A stretch of DNA of 64,000 nucleotides, from positions 4,924,301 to 4,988,300 of the forward strand of contig OZ014423.1 in assembly GCA_963965975.1 (NCBI GenBank), written 5' to 3'. The DNA comes from Xestospongia bergquistia (taxonomy: Eukaryota > Porifera > Demospongiae > Haplosclerida > Petrosiidae). The notes under the pieces were generated by a model that was given only the letters and a program-made list of their open reading frames with translations, was not told where the DNA came from and did not search any database. Shown here in pieces: positions 23,213 to 41,487 of this stretch; position 1 is the stretch's first letter, and each line of letters starts with the position of its first letter. Both the position numbers and the translations under genes were made by a program.

Positions 23213-26206
23213 TTAAAATGTAGTTGTACTGGTTATAATTAGTCTGTCCTCTTCTTTCTAAAATAATAAAAATTAAAGATGGATACTACATCAGGAGGTG
23301 TGATATTAATAGTACATGCTTCTATTAATAGTAACAACAATGATATATTAATAATATTCAAATCATTCCTTTAATGGACAATGGAATGATTCTACACTAT
23401 TCTAGTACATAACAAGGCAGGTTATAATTTCCTATAATAGAGTTTATGTCAACTAATTAATACAATGACATCATAATGATGTAACTCACATTAATCCATC
23501 TTATAAGTTTATTACCCAATGTAATAGCCTGGGGTTTCGATAGTAAGGGATCAAAAACAATATAGAGGTCAAAGTTGCCTGTCCTCTGAATAATACAAAG
23601 AACACAATGATTATTTATAAATAAATGATGTATTTTGTTTATTTTGGTACTATTAAAATTATAAAAATAGTTTCAGTTTATAGAATCAAAGTTTAAAATA
23701 ACTATCTAAACTTCCAGTTTATTGATTAATGACATAAGGTCAATTTATTTATCTGAAAGACTACATTGATGTCAAACTCAAATTATCAGCCTCAGAAATT
23801 CATTCTCATGCCATAATCCTCAGACCCATACATTCATACTTACCCATCCTAGTAAAGCTTCTTTTGATTCTACTTGATAGAGAATTTTAGTTGGCCACAT
23901 GTGAGAATGAAGTTGTTGATTCATTGACATGTAATGATCAAATAATCTAAATGGGTGGAGCCACACTAAAAGAGACACGCCCTAATAATCTTGTAGCTGA
24001 CCTTAATCGGTCCTCCTCTTGTGAATAGAGCACAGGAAGTTGAGGAGACGTGACAGATAAAGACTTGCGAGAACGATAAAGGAAATGTCTAATTTCTGGA
24101 GCTTGAAGGTGATCTGAACAGAGGAAAGACAGTAAATAGTACAAGTTTATTTAACTGTAATATACTACCTATTGTATAGGTTCCTGCTTCTACACTTGCT
24201 GTGATCTGCTCTAATAATCCATGTCGAGTTAAACGCTGAGAGGGAAGGAGAGAGAGAGAGAGAGAGAGAGATGATAAGAAAACAATCTTCAAAATAACAT
24301 ACATCGACAATTTTTTCTTTGCACTGCTGAAGCTCAAAAAACTTCTCTTTATTTGTAGATATCAGGAGAAGACAAGCAGGAGAATTGTTAGGAAGATAAG
24401 AGACATAAGCATGTAGAAATCCAGAGTCATTGAATTTAGGAAGACATATTGGCGTCCAGCTTTCAGCAGAACGGAAACTAGTAGAGGCCATGACGAGGTT
24501 AAAAATGAGATGAATATCTATAGAAAATAGTATTAAGACAGATAGGAAGTGAAATGGTATCTAACTAACCAATAGGATGAAGATGATGATCTTTAGGTTT
24601 AATATATGCAATGAGTTTATCCTCAGCAATCAATAATGCAAACAAAACATCCTATTAAGTAATGATGAGGAGAATTTAAAGAACAATGTATTGTGTCTAA
24701 CATGTCATTCTTTGGTAGATAATCCTTTTATAGTTACTGACCTTGTGACGAGATTGTAATAATGCTGTTGTTATTGCTTGACGCAGAGAGACATTCATAG
24801 CAAGACAACGGATCTAATAGAATGGATGCATAACATGTGTGTATCCATTTTAGACTCACTCCTGATAATAGATAGGAAGGATCATGATCAGTAAGATTAA
24901 GAATATTGTCAATAAATTTTTCAGATCCTATGAAAATAGAGTTAGATAAGAAAGGATAAGTGGATGGACAGATAGATAGAAATATGGATTTATAGAGGGT
25001 TAGATGGATGTATGGATTTATAGAGGGACAAATGGATGTATGGATTTATAGAGGGCTAGATGTATGTATGTATGATGTAATGTGTATTGGAGTCACCTTG
25101 TAGTAAATATCTAAGATCAAAACCTGGACTACGATCATAGATTTGTCTTAATTGTGTGTTTGTGAGGACACTTAATATTTGATAGTAAGTGTAAGAGAGT
25201 TGTAACTTAAGCTAATAAGTAGAGAGAATGACTAGTAGTTTATTAGCAAACAAAATAAAATAGTTTACTTGACTTTCTGATAATGGAGAACGTGATACTG
25301 CTACAAAGACCAATGGAGATTTGTTTAAAAAGACTATCTTATGAGTTTGAGTGGAGACACACCTACATAAAACAGAGTGATCACTTGTCCACCCTCTCTC
25401 TCTGTTGCTATCTGTCTGTCTCTCTCCCTCACCTTAATATATCTTTATCATCTTGTACTATAGAGACCAATGCTTGCATTATGCCAAATATATTCACTAA
25501 CTGCTCCTCTTTACCATATCGACTGTAAATAGGTTTTCCAGATACACTCACAATAAATATATGTTTACGATGATTAGCCCATGCTGGTGAATGTACATCT
25601 ATATATAGTATATAAATATATATATAAATATATCTATTATGATGTCATTTGTTTATAGAACATTTACAATAACAATAATCCAGTACTAATATCCTAGAAG
25701 GGGTCAGTAGAATAAGTGGCTTAGAATTAGACTATAGTAAACATTATATATACTGGTCAAACTGGTTCTAAAATAATCTTAAATAGTATTAGATAAATTT
25801 GTACTATGCTTTAGAAAAATAGCTTATTACAACTAAGATGCACGTACCTTCATCTTCAAATTCTCTATCATCAGCTGACGCACTATCTATTCTAGCTCTT
25901 CTGGCTTCTATATAAAACGAGGGAAGATATAACACTTCCACACAAATCTCTCTCTCTTTCTTACGTTCTGCTGTTTCTTCATCAGCCACTGGTAATATAT
26001 CAGAGTCAGGTGTTACTATGCTAGTTTGAATGCTTCCTATAGGGTTCTCTAGTCTAACTTGACTGGGTAATAATGATATAAGCATATCTGAAGATAAGGA
26101 TTCATCAGGAGGGTTGACTGGTTTGCTATCAACAGGTGTGGATGAGACAGGAATTACATTAAGGTGATCTTCATCTGTAGTAAGCTATCAAAGAGAAATA
26201 TTGTAA

Positions 26207-26252
<46 letters not shown>

Positions 26253-26945
26253 CAATACTAAAAAGTATTTAGTTACATATAGAGAGGGTTACGTCAATGA
26301 CCTATTGTACAATGCATATGTCTTAATGTCATTGCTCATGTCACAGACTCAGACTCATGATACTATAATTTCAGACTCATGGCACGAGTCTCTGGTTGCT
26401 GTCTATAAAGAGTTCTACAACTTACATGTGCAATGTCTTCTGTGAGACTCTCCTCACTATCTCCACCTTCCTCAAGGCCTCTTTGATCAAGTTTTTTCCT
26501 CCTTCTAGCTAGACGTGGGGATGGTCTCTTGTTACTCTGTATCAATTATAATTCAAGTTCATAACCTAGAAATTCACCTCCTTATTGTTAGCATTTCAAT
26601 ATTTAGAGAAATTTACAGCTATGTTTAGTATTGTAATGTTTCTTTGTCCTTAATATATTTCCTTACCTGATTACTTTTGCGCCTACTCTCCACAGGCAAG
26701 AAGCTTCGGCCTTGATCTTCGTCATTAAGAGTTGAAATTTCTACACTTTCAAACTCATCACTATCATTCTCATCTAAGAGGTCGTAGCTGGATAACAAAG
26801 AGAGTAAATGACAAGGTCTACGAAAGTTCCTAGAAAGATATTTTACTTACCTGAGTTGCTCTTCATTGTCTTCTTCCTCTTCTTTCTTTGCAATGTCACT
26901 CATTTCGTTTAAAACTACTCCATCTAGAACGTCTTTGGTCGACAT
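23213..26945 (-). CDS. MON1: Vacuolar fusion protein MON1 homologue
   Basis: MON1 with CCZ1 is the GEF that loads Rab7 on late endosomes. The start is MSTKDVLDG at 26945 and the stop follows STTTF at 23213. The first about 220 residues are acidic and disordered, spread over several exons. Family signatures then appear in order: HRKHIFIVSVSGKPIYSRYG, QALVSIV, CLPKFNDSGFLHAYVSYL, CLLLIST, APEIRHFLYR and PVLYSQEEDRL. The end, LIRWI followed by KEEDRLIIT, matches the human C-terminus. These cover the longin-type domains. Its start codon is 87 bp from that of TTLL12. One intron near 24247-24271 carries a (CT)n tract on the sense strand next to its acceptor. Confidence 0.94.
26208..26250. repeat. 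(TA)n microsatellite in a MON1 intron
   Basis: About 20 uninterrupted TA dinucleotides. Confidence 0.9.
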
Positions 26946-27032
26946 TTTCTTCAACAGCCACACCCCCTATAATTAATATTATACGGTTTGTCGTACATAT
27001 CTGTATATTTCCGTATTACCTGAGCTCATGCA
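26946..27032. promoter_or_regulatory. 87-bp bidirectional promoter, MON1 / TTLL12
   Basis: Only 87 bp separate the two start codons. The segment contains a short C-rich block (cacaccccc) and an AT-rich block (taattaatattata). Both 5' UTRs and the initiation sites must lie here or inside the first exons, unless a spliced leader or upstream exon is used. Confidence 0.5.
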
Positions 27033-30000
27033 ATGGATTTTCAGCAATGGAAAGTTCTTCACAGGCAGCAATTAGAGGCAATCCCCGAATTCTACTGGGA
27101 GACATTATTTAGAAAATTGTGCACTGAGGTAAAAATAATAAATGTCTAGTGTCATTTTTTATGAATATTTGTTATCATTAATTGTTATCATTTTATTTTA
27201 ACAAAAAAATAACACAAAATGTATCCATTGTTTCATTCATCAAACAATAGATTAAATACAAGATTCCAAGTTTAAATTAATCTTTAATTTATTTATATAT
27301 ATAAAGGATGCGTTAGTGCATTTAAAAGTATGAATACAATGTCAATACTGCCAGATTAATAACTACTAATATATCTATTAATATAACTATTAATATAATT
27401 ATTAATGTAACTATTAATGTAACTATAAATATAACTATTAATATAATTATTAATGTAACTATTAATATAACTATTAATATAATACATTCTCTATACAGAC
27501 ATTTGATGCTGGCGAGTATTTTATCATGACTCCCTCGTCACTGGGATGGACTGTAAGGGTTAAAAAGAGACAGGGACTTCCTATAGACAGCAACAAGTAA
27601 GCTAGATAATATAGATAGTATATGTCCATCCATTGTCTGTCCTTCCATCCATCCATTAATTTATCCATTCATCTATCAATCTAATTCATTGATCTATTTA
27701 TCCATCCAGTCATGTATTTATTTTGTTGTCAATTTTAATTTTTAGTGTTTTTCTTGTGGACCACGCCTGGACTTATTTACCAGAGAAATGTCGTGAACAA
27801 TTGTCTACAATTCCAGGTCTAGCAGTACGTATGGCCAATTTAATGGACCTATTAGAGAGACCAGCCACACCCCCTCAACTTGACAATGATGACAATGACG
27901 ATGATCTACATCCTCAAAATGGATTGGAAATGAATGGGATAAAAGAAAATGGACAAAATGAGGAAGAAGAAGAAGAGGAAGAGGAGGAGGAAGAAGGTAA
28001 GGATTATGCTTTGGGGATTATTTCCACATACACTATGTCTTATCCTTTTCTCTAATATGGTAGTTTGATAATAATACCTACAGTCCTAATCTTTGCTTAT
28101 GCTTCATTTAAAAGTTGTAGACTTATAACCCCTCCCCCACCTGCTCATGACAGTGTTTAGCAAATAGTTAAGCAATATCTTAATTTAAAGGAATTGATAT
28201 AAATGACAATAATAATAATACTGGAAATGTACACTATATATATTATTGCGGGGGCTTAGACACCATAAAAAATTTGGGGGGCTCAAATTTAACCTGATAT
28301 TTTTTACTACCATGCTGAAAAAATTACAATGAATTAAGTATGTTACATGTGAATAACTTGAATCAATAACAGTATAACAATCAGTAAACAGTTTTAAAAT
28401 TGTTCAAAATGCTTCATCCTTTCATCATTTCTCTTCACAAACTCCTTGGCTATTGAAAGTAAAATTAATTGTGATTATCGGTGTAGTCCTTGTGTATATG
28501 CAAAAGTAAACAATTGTTTAAGTGGTTTTGAGTCATTGAAGAACGCAAGTAAGTATACAGTCATTTAAGAGTGGAGAATGACCTCTCAGATGTGGATGAA
28601 GAGATAGGTACTGTTAAGAATTTACACTGTCAGGTGTAAAACTCTTAAATATTTTTGACACTATTCATTTTTTGATAATGGTTTTTTGAAATTGCTGAAT
28701 TATTAAAATTAGGGGGGCTATGCCCCCCCCCCCAGTTTTAAATTAAAGGGGGGCTCAAGCCCCCCTTTCCCCCCCCCCCCTTTGTCTAAGCCAATGTATT
28801 GTATTCTAATAGTGTCTTTATTGAGTAAATGGACTGCATCAAGTGTTATCTCTTATTTTTGCCTTTATAATGCAGAACAACTCATTTAAACAATAATTTA
28901 TTTTAATTATGGAACAAAATTATATCATTAACTATTTTTATTTTAGTTTAGTGATAAGATAATCTTTTATTAGATAATGATGAAGTACAAATTAATGATA
29001 CTGTACAAACTAGTAGAGAAGAAGAAGAAGAAGAGGATGATAGCTCTATGCTCCTACCATCAGAAGAGTTAATTGAAAATATAACGGAGAACATGTGGCG
29101 CTTTAACGATTGGTATTCTGTCTCTAATGTAGTAAGTGTAACAGTAAATGTCAGTAAATAAGAGGGTTAAATTTATATAATTAATTGGCTAGATAATTAC
29201 ATGTACCAATCAATTTAATAATCATATATAACTACATGTAAATACATGTATTTATGTACATCAATTTAACAGTGCCATTGTTCTATTCCATTATTTTTAT
29301 AGTGACATTATTTCTTATTATTCTATTCTTTTAGCCAGTCCCAGTCTGGTACATTTTAGAGGAATTTGGTGCTCGTATTCATCACTCAGAGAATCCTACT
29401 GTTGCCATGGTACCATTTTTTCATATCTTGTCTCAAATGTCCTATTCAATTTTATGGCCACTTCAAAACTTAGAATACGGAGGTATACAAGAGTACCAGT
29501 AATAAATACATTAAAACATGTACATGCCATAATTATTGTCATCTAAAAATTTGGTAATTTTAATTTCCAATAAATTAGAGTTAAGTCACTTCAAAGAGAA
29601 GGTGGGTTAGTTCAGATGAAGACATGATCTGTGTTATAATGTTAACTTCTAAAATTAGACGAAGATCATAAGCATTTAATATACCAGTGCCATATACTAT
29701 CATTACTCCTGTATTCTTTAGATGTTCTCACTAGAAATCGAATTCCTGTTTCTATTGAATCAAGGTTAGGTCGTGCATGTCACTGCATACCGTGGTCATT
29801 GCCTGAGACACTCCCTCTCTCTGATCCTTTGTGGGTGGAGCTAGCTTCTCTTCCAGCTTCTCCTATGCCAGAACAATGTCAGGAACAACTTCCTGACATA
29901 CCAACATCAACTCCACCCATAGTTAGTTTACCTTATAAGGTAAGTAGTGTGTTAGTCAATTATCATTTGTCCATTACTTGTCAATCTGTTGTCCATTTTC

Positions 30001-31525
30001 ATTCATCTTTCATTCATCATTCATCCATTAAGGTATACAGTGAGGTAGACCTTGTAAGGAAACATTTAACACATCCTCAATTCAAGTTGATCTATTCTCA
30101 AGATAATGCTGACATATTGTGGTTCTTTGATCACTTAAAAAATTATCGGTGAATTTATTTTATCTTGTATTAAAATAATATGTTTGGATTTATTCAGATC
30201 TGTAAAACCTTCTCAGTTGTTAAATCAATTTCCAAGTGAAAATGTTCTCACGTGCAAGGATTTGTTGATATCTGTTGCCAGAAGGGCTACTAAAGGCCAC
30301 TCCCACAATCCCACCCACTCACCAGAATGGTTACCAGAGTCGTATAACTTGTTTTATGAGTTGCCTCATTTTGTGCATGAGTTTAAAACAAGAGAAAAAG
30401 AGTAAGATGAATGAATGGATGATGAATACAGCTGTAGACTGTGATGCTAAAAAAAGGAACAATTGTAATACATTATATTTAATTGCAGAGAACGGGACAA
30501 TATTTGGATTATCAAACCATGGAATTTAGGACGGAGTATGGATACTTATATTACCAAAAATTTGCCACAAATTGTACGCCTTTCTCAAGCAAGTCCAAAG
30601 GTCAGCATAAAAGTTATAATTAAACAGTTACTATTAACATTGTGATATGCTATCTCAAACTTTCTCCAGGTAGCCTGTAAATACATCACTAACCCAGTCT
30701 TGTTTCATCGTGAAGATGTAGGTACTGTAAAGATGGATATACGTTACATTGTGTTACTGGTATCAGTACAACCATTATCAGTATATGCTTACAATACATT
30801 CTGGCTTCGATTTGCTAACAAGTAAGATTTCTTGTTGTCTTTATATTTGATTATTGACTATTCTTAGCATATTACTTAGTTATTTTTGATCTAGACCTTT
30901 CTCACTGCAATCACCTCTCTATGATTATGAGACTCATTTCACAGTGATGAACTATCGTGATGAAAGTCAACTTAAACATATAGAGTCAGTGGAATTTATA
31001 CCTTTGTTTGAAGAACAGTACCCACTCTATTCATGGAAAGAAATAGAAGAAAATATTTTTCAAGCATTTTATGAGCTTTTTTCTGCTGCTACTTCTGAGG
31101 CACCACCAGCAGGAATAGCTCATTTTCCTCAGGTAGACAATTTCAGTAACAAGACTGTGTTATATTAAAATCATTCCTCACATTGTAGTCTCGTGCCATG
31201 TATGCTATTGATCTTATGCTAGAATGGGCATCACCTGATGGAGGATGCGGTCAGTAGTATTACTCTTATGATTTTTGTCCTTGTATATATATTAGCACAT
31301 ACTTTACAATGTATGTCAACTACATTCTAGTTAACTTCCCATCCTTTCTTTCTTTTAGGATGTCAGAATATTCAGCCAAAACTTTTGGAAGTTAATTTCT
31401 GTCCAGATGTAAACAGAGCATGTCGACATCATCCCAATTTCATAAACAATGTTTTTGAGTGTCTCTTTCTACCAGAGTCTCAACATAGTCCAGATTTGCC
31501 TGTTACACGACTAAAAGGAATATAA
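27033..31525 (+). CDS. TTLL12: Tubulin-tyrosine ligase-like protein 12
   Basis: This multi-exon gene runs from MDFQQWKVLHRQ to TRLKGI. TTLL12 pairs an N-terminal SET-like region with a TTL-like domain and is a pseudo-ligase in vertebrates, linked to tubulin and histone modification states. Matching stretches in order are FLVDHAWTYLPEKC, IPGLAVRMANLM, KVYSEVDLVRKHLTHPQF, LLNQFPSENVLTCKDLL, NIWIIKPWNLGRS, ACKYITNPVLFHREDVG, DIRYIVLLVSVQPL, NYRDESQLKH and LEVNFCPDVNRACRHHP. A poly-Glu stretch lies in exon 3. The start was chosen as the first in-frame ATG that agrees with the human N-terminal motif around the YW residues. A degraded hAT element lies in intron 3 and an AT-rich about 12-bp repeat in intron 1 (27340-27480). 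Confidence 0.95.
28246..28794 (-). mobile_element. Degraded hAT-like element in TTLL12 intron 3
   Basis: The ends form an inverted repeat, TTG(C)GGGGG..CTTAGAC at left and its complement at right, with long G/C runs near both ends. On the minus strand at about 28660-28470 a peptide with internal stops resembles the hAT transposase C-terminus: VPISSSTSERSFSTLK, then TYLRSSMTQNHL and LLLHIHKD. The target duplication is not clear. The transposase is dead and most of it is missing. Confidence 0.7.
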
Positions 31526-31731
31526 TACTAATACCAATTTATTATATATGTATATTTTTGAGTGTAAAACATAAACCCCCTCATCTTAACAATTCAAGAC
31601 CCTTCGTATAGTTGTGTCACGGTTGCCAGTAGTGAATAACATAAATATTATTTTACTGCACATTTATATCAATATTAAACACACTACAAAAAATTCAATA
31701 ATCATTAACACTCTATATAAAATACGAGAGC

Positions 31732-32952
31732 TTAAGACAATGGCATCTCATGAAGTGCTGCATATCGGCCAGTCACATGATGATACAACTGACGTTCAAT
31801 ATCACCTAGTAAACTACTGGCCCCAATACGAAATAAATGAGGGTGTGTCCACTCATCTCCAAGCTCCTCCTTCATTAATGCCAACCAAGAAAGAGCATCT
31901 TTTGCAGTACGAATTCCACCAGCAGGTTTGAAACCCACTTTGTGACCAGTCCGATGGTAGTAGTCTCTAATAGCTCTAACCATTGTCAGAGCTACAGGAA
32001 ATGTAGCATTTACAGCCTCTTTACCAGTAGAAGTCTTTATAAAGTCAGAACCAGCCATCATGCAAACCAAACTAGCTTTATAGACATTGGTTAGAGTACC
32101 CAAATGACCTGTCCCAAGGATTGTCTTCAAGTGTGCATCCCCACAAGCTTCACGACAAGCACGTACTTCTTTATACAACTCCTCCCACTCTCCCTTCAAA
32201 ACAAGAGTACGAGAAATAACAATGTCAATTTCTGTAGCACCATATTCTGTAGCTTTCTTTATTTCTTCAAGACGCTGTTCTAGAGGAATTTGTCCAGCGG
32301 GAAATCCAGCTGCCACAGATGCTATGGGTACTTTACATTTGAGGTCTTCCATAGATTTGACAGCATTTGGGACGCGTTCCGAGTACACACATACAGCACC
32401 TACAGTAAGTGGTACACCTTCCATTCCTAACTGAGAAAACAGATCCTGACGAACTGGTGTGCGAGCCTTATGACAAAGACGATCAACCTGGAAACAAAGA
32501 GTTAATAATTGAGTGTTGCTATTACAGTATTATTAGGTACCTATGCAACGGTCATAATTAAAAGCAGATCATTATTACATTTATTAAGACATTCAGCAGA
32601 TATTATAATATAATGCATGCTTAGTAACTAGCAATGGTCTCTAGCTATACATCTACATGGATACATACATGATGAAGGTGTTTTTATTTCCTTCAAACTC
32701 AAAGTCTGATAGTATGTTTTAGACACGTCAAAAGATACACACTACCTTGCTAGGCGTGTCATCACCATCAAGTGTGGTCAGATCAATGCAGCTCACAGCT
32801 CTGAGCAACCATGCTGCCTGCCATTCTTTCTTGATGCTACGTCTTGTTTTATGAGTAGCTGCTCGTCGATTAGTTGCAGGGAGGTTAACTCGACTACTCT
32901 CTACCCATCCCATATCCAAAGAAATTCCAGGATTTCTTTCTAAAGTTGCCAT
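31732..32952 (-). CDS. DERA: Deoxyribose-phosphate aldolase
   Basis: DERA cleaves 2-deoxyribose-5-phosphate to glyceraldehyde-3-phosphate and acetaldehyde in deoxynucleoside breakdown. Exons 32952..32746 and 32487..31732 join in phase 0 to give 320 residues, close to the human 318. Signatures are CIDLTTLDGDDT, VPIASVAAGFPAGQ, ATEIDIVISR, LKTILGTGHLG, the Schiff-base lysine motif SDFIKTSTGKE and the second lysine motif GFKPAGGIRTAKDAL. All key residues are present. It is convergent with TTLL12 (206 bp between stops) and head-to-head with PPP6R. Confidence 0.97.
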
Positions 32953-33542
32953 TTTATTACATGTGACTTAGAAGAGAGGGCGTTGCCTCAACAGACACGC
33001 CCTGGTGTGTCACGAGACATCACGTGATAGGCATGGCGACAAATTGCAGCGTGTTCAGTTAGTCTTCACTTTCTTCTAACTTTATTTCCTCTTTCTCCTA
33101 AACTACCTGATTTAAATACGTAGTCATCTGACGTATAAGAAGACTCCAGTTTAATTCATTAGTTCAGGACATCACTTTGTAAGTACAGAAGCTGGCAATT
33201 GCCCTGGTTATATATGGTCTTTGAAATTCTTGTCCCAAATATAAAGTAATATGTTAAACTGTTTTCCCTTTGAAATGCCACTATATCTCTGTTTGATAAA
33301 TGGAGACTAAATTGACGTGTAAGTCAAGAATGTGAATGTGTTGGTAATTAAAGAAGGGATTATAGAAAAAGTTAGTGTTCAAGTATTAATTGTTGTTGTT
33401 TGTATAATTGATAGCTTTCTTCGTCACTTCATTATAGTTTTGTCTTTAAGCCCAAGTACATAATAACATTACATAACATTTCTTCACTTTGTTGTATTAT
33501 CTTCTATTTTATTTGTTTTTAGTTATTGCTACTTGTGTAGTC
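32953..33542. promoter_or_regulatory. Divergent promoter region, DERA / PPP6R
   Basis: These 590 bp lie between divergent start codons. The DERA-proximal 130 bp are relatively GC-rich and contain cacgtgat and cacgagacatcacgtga, E-box-like palindromic sequences. The rest is AT-rich and may contain an upstream PPP6R leader exon. No coding frame is supported. Confidence 0.4.
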
Positions 33543-39978
<6,436 letters not shown>

Positions 39979-40365
39979 TTATTATTTTTATTAAAATTAG
40001 AGTGGTAGTTATATGTTCTTAATAATTGGCCACGCCCATACACCACCCACATACGTTACTATGACAACAATTCACTAGCCGGATTATATTATGTATACTA
40101 GTTTGCCTTCTCTAACTTTGATAATTCTAATAATTATTATTTGATTGTTTTTTTTTTTGATATCCTAATATCTTTAATATGGGCACTTGTACATGTATTT
40201 CTTTTAAATTCCTTACAAAATAACTAAGATATGTTCAGTGTGTAAACAATTATTTTGATCTTAACACAAAAAGTTGATGATATAGTACATAATCATAGCA
40301 AATTAATGTGTAGATATTATGTTTGTTTTTAATAGAGTGTGTTATATTGGAGGTGAGCTATATTA

Positions 40366-40527
40366 ATGTATAGTATAGTATAGTATAGTATAATATAGTA
40401 TATAGTATAGTATAGTATAGTATAGTATAGTATAGTATATAGTATAGTATAGTATAGTACAGTATAGTATAGTACAGTACAGTACAGTATAGTATAGTAT
40501 AGTACAGTACAGTATAGTATAGTATAA
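40366..40527. repeat. (TATAG)n / (TACAG)n pentanucleotide array
   Basis: About 32 units of tatag lie in tandem, with several tacag variants toward the right side and two register shifts. Confidence 0.92.
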
Positions 40528-40792
40528 TCAGTGACTATGAAGTCTCCATTGAAAACATCTATTAAAATAAACTAAGACATTTTGTGTTTGGTCTTTCTAT
40601 CAAAGTTATTGATAGATGTCAGTAATGACATGTTGTGATGAACAGATATACTTTAGTACATTATATAAACACTGATCCTAGCTTTTGCTTTTAATTGCTG
40701 TGCATATAAAACGCATACAATTTTGGCTTTTGTGTACAGAGTATATATAATTAATATCTTTGTACCCACTCTTTGTTGCTTAAGGATAATAT

Positions 40793-41241
40793 CCACTGTA
40801 CACTAGAGTCTAAACCACTGTGCACTAAAGTCTAGACCACTGTACACTAGAGTCTAGACCACTGTGCACTGGAGTCTAGACCACTGTACACTAGAGTCTA
40901 GACCACTGTGCACTGGAGTCTAGACCACTGTACACTAGAGTCTAGACCACTTTACACTAGAGTCTAGACCACTGTGCACTAGAGTCTAGACCACTGTACA
41001 CTAGAGTCTAAACCACTGTGCACTAGAGTCTAGACCACTGTACATTAGAGTCTAAACCACTGTGCACTAAAGTCTAAACCACTGTGCACTAAAGTCTAGA
41101 CCAATGTACACTAGAGTCTAGATCAATGTACACTAGAGTCTAAACCACTGTGCACTAAAGTCTAGACCAATGTGCACTAAAGTCTAGACCACTGTACACT
41201 AGAGTCTAGACCAATGTGCACTAGAGTCTAGACCACTGTGC
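40793..41241. repeat. 22-bp satellite, about 20 units
   Basis: The unit is ccactgtacactagagtcta plus ga, with common variants tgtgcac and tctaaacc. Many units contain the palindrome gtctagac. The array ends against the 3' flank of TSG101. Confidence 0.93.
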
Positions 41242-41487
41242 CAATGAACATATTGCAAAATTTGATGATAAGTAATAATTTATTAACTAGAACAAAAGTG
41301 ACTAAAATTTCAAAAATATGAAAGAACAATATAATTATAATAATTATAGGCTGAATTATAGATTTTCTCACATGTAACAATAATGTAAGAAGAATGACAT
41401 GTACTAGCAAACATATGTTGATATAATACATGCTTATATGTTTAAAGTCACCCAATGATTAGTCCAATTAAGTAGGACAAATTAACT

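Larger units (their letters stand above)
39979..41487. other. Gene-free interval between convergent PPP6R and TSG101
   Basis: This 1.5-kb interval holds two satellite arrays (listed separately). Apart from these it is AT-rich, and I see no coding exon. An open frame on the minus strand at 41228-41455 is hydrophobic and AT-driven, with no motif. Confidence 0.65.
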
